A DNA stretch of 7,265 bases from positions 1 through 7,265 of the forward strand of contig JAEWWY010000337.1 of the NCBI GenBank assembly GCA_023458835.1, read 5' to 3'. The notes beneath the pieces were generated by a model. The model did not search any database, was not told the origin of the DNA, and saw nothing but the letters and a program-made list of their open reading frames with translations. The translations under genes were made by a program, and so were the position numbers. This document shows, piece after piece, positions 6,906-7,265 of this stretch. Position 1 is the stretch's first letter, and each line of letters starts with the position of its first letter. Source of the stretch: Bacillota bacterium. Lineage in GTDB: Bacteria > Bacillota > Clostridia > Christensenellales > Aristaeellaceae.

Positions 6906-6952
6906 TTTCCCTTCCATATGGCCACATGCCGCTCTCCATAGGAAGGAGGAAG
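6906..6952 (+). promoter_or_regulatory. Hairpin covering the ribosome-binding site of the response regulator
   Basis: The pyrimidine-rich arm 6906-6921 can pair with 6936-6951. TATGG pairs with CCATA, CCCTTCC pairs with GGAAGG plus one more G across a bulged A (6947), and TTT pairs with the following GAA with one G-U. This gives about 15 pairs with two single-base bulges (6916, 6947) and a 14-base loop. The SD AGGAGG (6944-6949) lies in the 3' arm, so folding would hide it. Pairing is seen directly; a regulatory role is inference. Confidence 0.45.
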
Positions 6953-6958
6953 AATGGA

Positions 6959-7265
6959 ATGCATACCGTCGTGCTGGTGGATGACGAACCGTGGGTTGCC
7001 ATTGACGCCATGAACAGCATCAACTGGGGGCAGTTCGGCTTTCAGGTGGCGGCCTATGTATCCAACCCTGGGGAGGCCCTGGAGCAGATCAAGGCGATCA
7101 GGCCGTCCCTGTGCATTGTGGATATCCGCATGCCGGGCATGGACGGGCTGGAATTGATTGAAAAATGCATGCAGGAGGACGTGGGCAGCCGCTTTGTTAT
7201 TTTAAGCGGCTATTCCGATTTTGAGTATGCCCGCCGGGCGATGCGCCTGGGGGTCAAGGATTACT
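6959..7265 (+). CDS. Response regulator receiver domain, probable YesN/AraC type, C-terminus cut by window edge
   Basis: The visible 102 residues are almost a whole CheY-like receiver domain. The acidic pair is D8-D9 (VLVDDEP), the phosphoacceptor is Asp55 in VDIRMPGMDG, the switch hydroxyl is Ser83 in LSGYSDFEYA, and the conserved Lys is 100 in VKDY. The motifs LSGYSDFEYA and VKDY, and the absence of other domains at the N-terminus, are typical of YesN-like regulators. These carry a C-terminal AraC-type HTH and pair with a YesM-like sensor kinase; both would lie beyond the right edge, so this is inference. The start at 6959 has AGGAGG nine bases upstream. An out-of-frame ATG at 6954 would give only 19 codons. 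The gene is divergent from the transporter operon with 164 bp between the starts, so it is the natural candidate to control that operon. Confidence 0.92.
   Translation, partial: MHTVVLVDDEPWVAIDAMNSINWGQFGFQVAAYVSNPGEALEQIKAIRPSLCIVDIRMPGMDGLELIEKCMQEDVGSRFVILSGYSDFEYARRAMRLGVKDY

Noticed and set aside
6954..7013. ATG at 6954 just after the regulator SD
   Set aside because: It is out of frame with the receiver domain, stops after 19 codons and is only four bases from AGGAGG. The ATG at 6959 has proper spacing and starts the domain correctly.
1..7265. Mobile elements, CRISPR arrays, tRNA or rRNA genes
   Set aside because: No repeat-spacer pattern, transposase motif, terminal inverted repeats or structured RNA gene was seen. 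The window is filled by the transporter operon, the sulfatase and the regulator.

Overview
The window looks like a piece of a Bacillota (Clostridia-type) chromosome. The evidence is moderately high G+C, strong AAGGAGG-type Shine-Dalgarno (SD) sequences, a sigma-A type promoter, and a divergent response regulator whose receiver domain resembles the YesN/AraC type common in gut and soil Firmicutes. The exact taxon cannot be read from the sequence. Coding density is very high; the only non-coding stretches are about 75 bp (5116-5189) and 164 bp (6795-6958).

Layout, right to left in transcription order. At 6959 a response-regulator gene starts on the + strand and runs off the right end. Divergent to it, all on the - strand, lie: a family 5 solute-binding protein (6794-5190), a strong intrinsic terminator (about 5170-5125), two permease subunits of the OppB and OppC types (5115-4090 and 4075-3188), two ATPase subunits of the OppD and OppF types (3167-2196 and 2193-1162), and a sulfatase that begins 4 bp inside the end of the OppF-type gene and runs off the left end (1165-1). 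From OppB onward the genes are separated by 14 bp or less or overlap, so they should be one transcript.

How they may work together. The five transporter genes make a complete peptide/opine/nickel-class (Opp/Dpp) ABC importer. Members of this class carry oligopeptides but also oligosaccharides. The last visible gene is a Cys-type sulfatase with all expected active-site residues and no signal peptide, so it should act in the cytoplasm on whatever the importer brings in. The simplest reading, which is inference, is an uptake-then-desulfate system for a small sulfated compound such as a sulfated oligosaccharide, controlled by the divergent regulator. The terminator after the binding-protein gene would give much more binding protein than permease.

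Points worth a second look: the cytosolic sulfatase in an Opp-type operon, the binding protein that lacks a lipoprotein cysteine, a hairpin that could mask the ribosome-binding site of the regulator, and a 22-bp-spaced direct repeat in the divergent promoter region.
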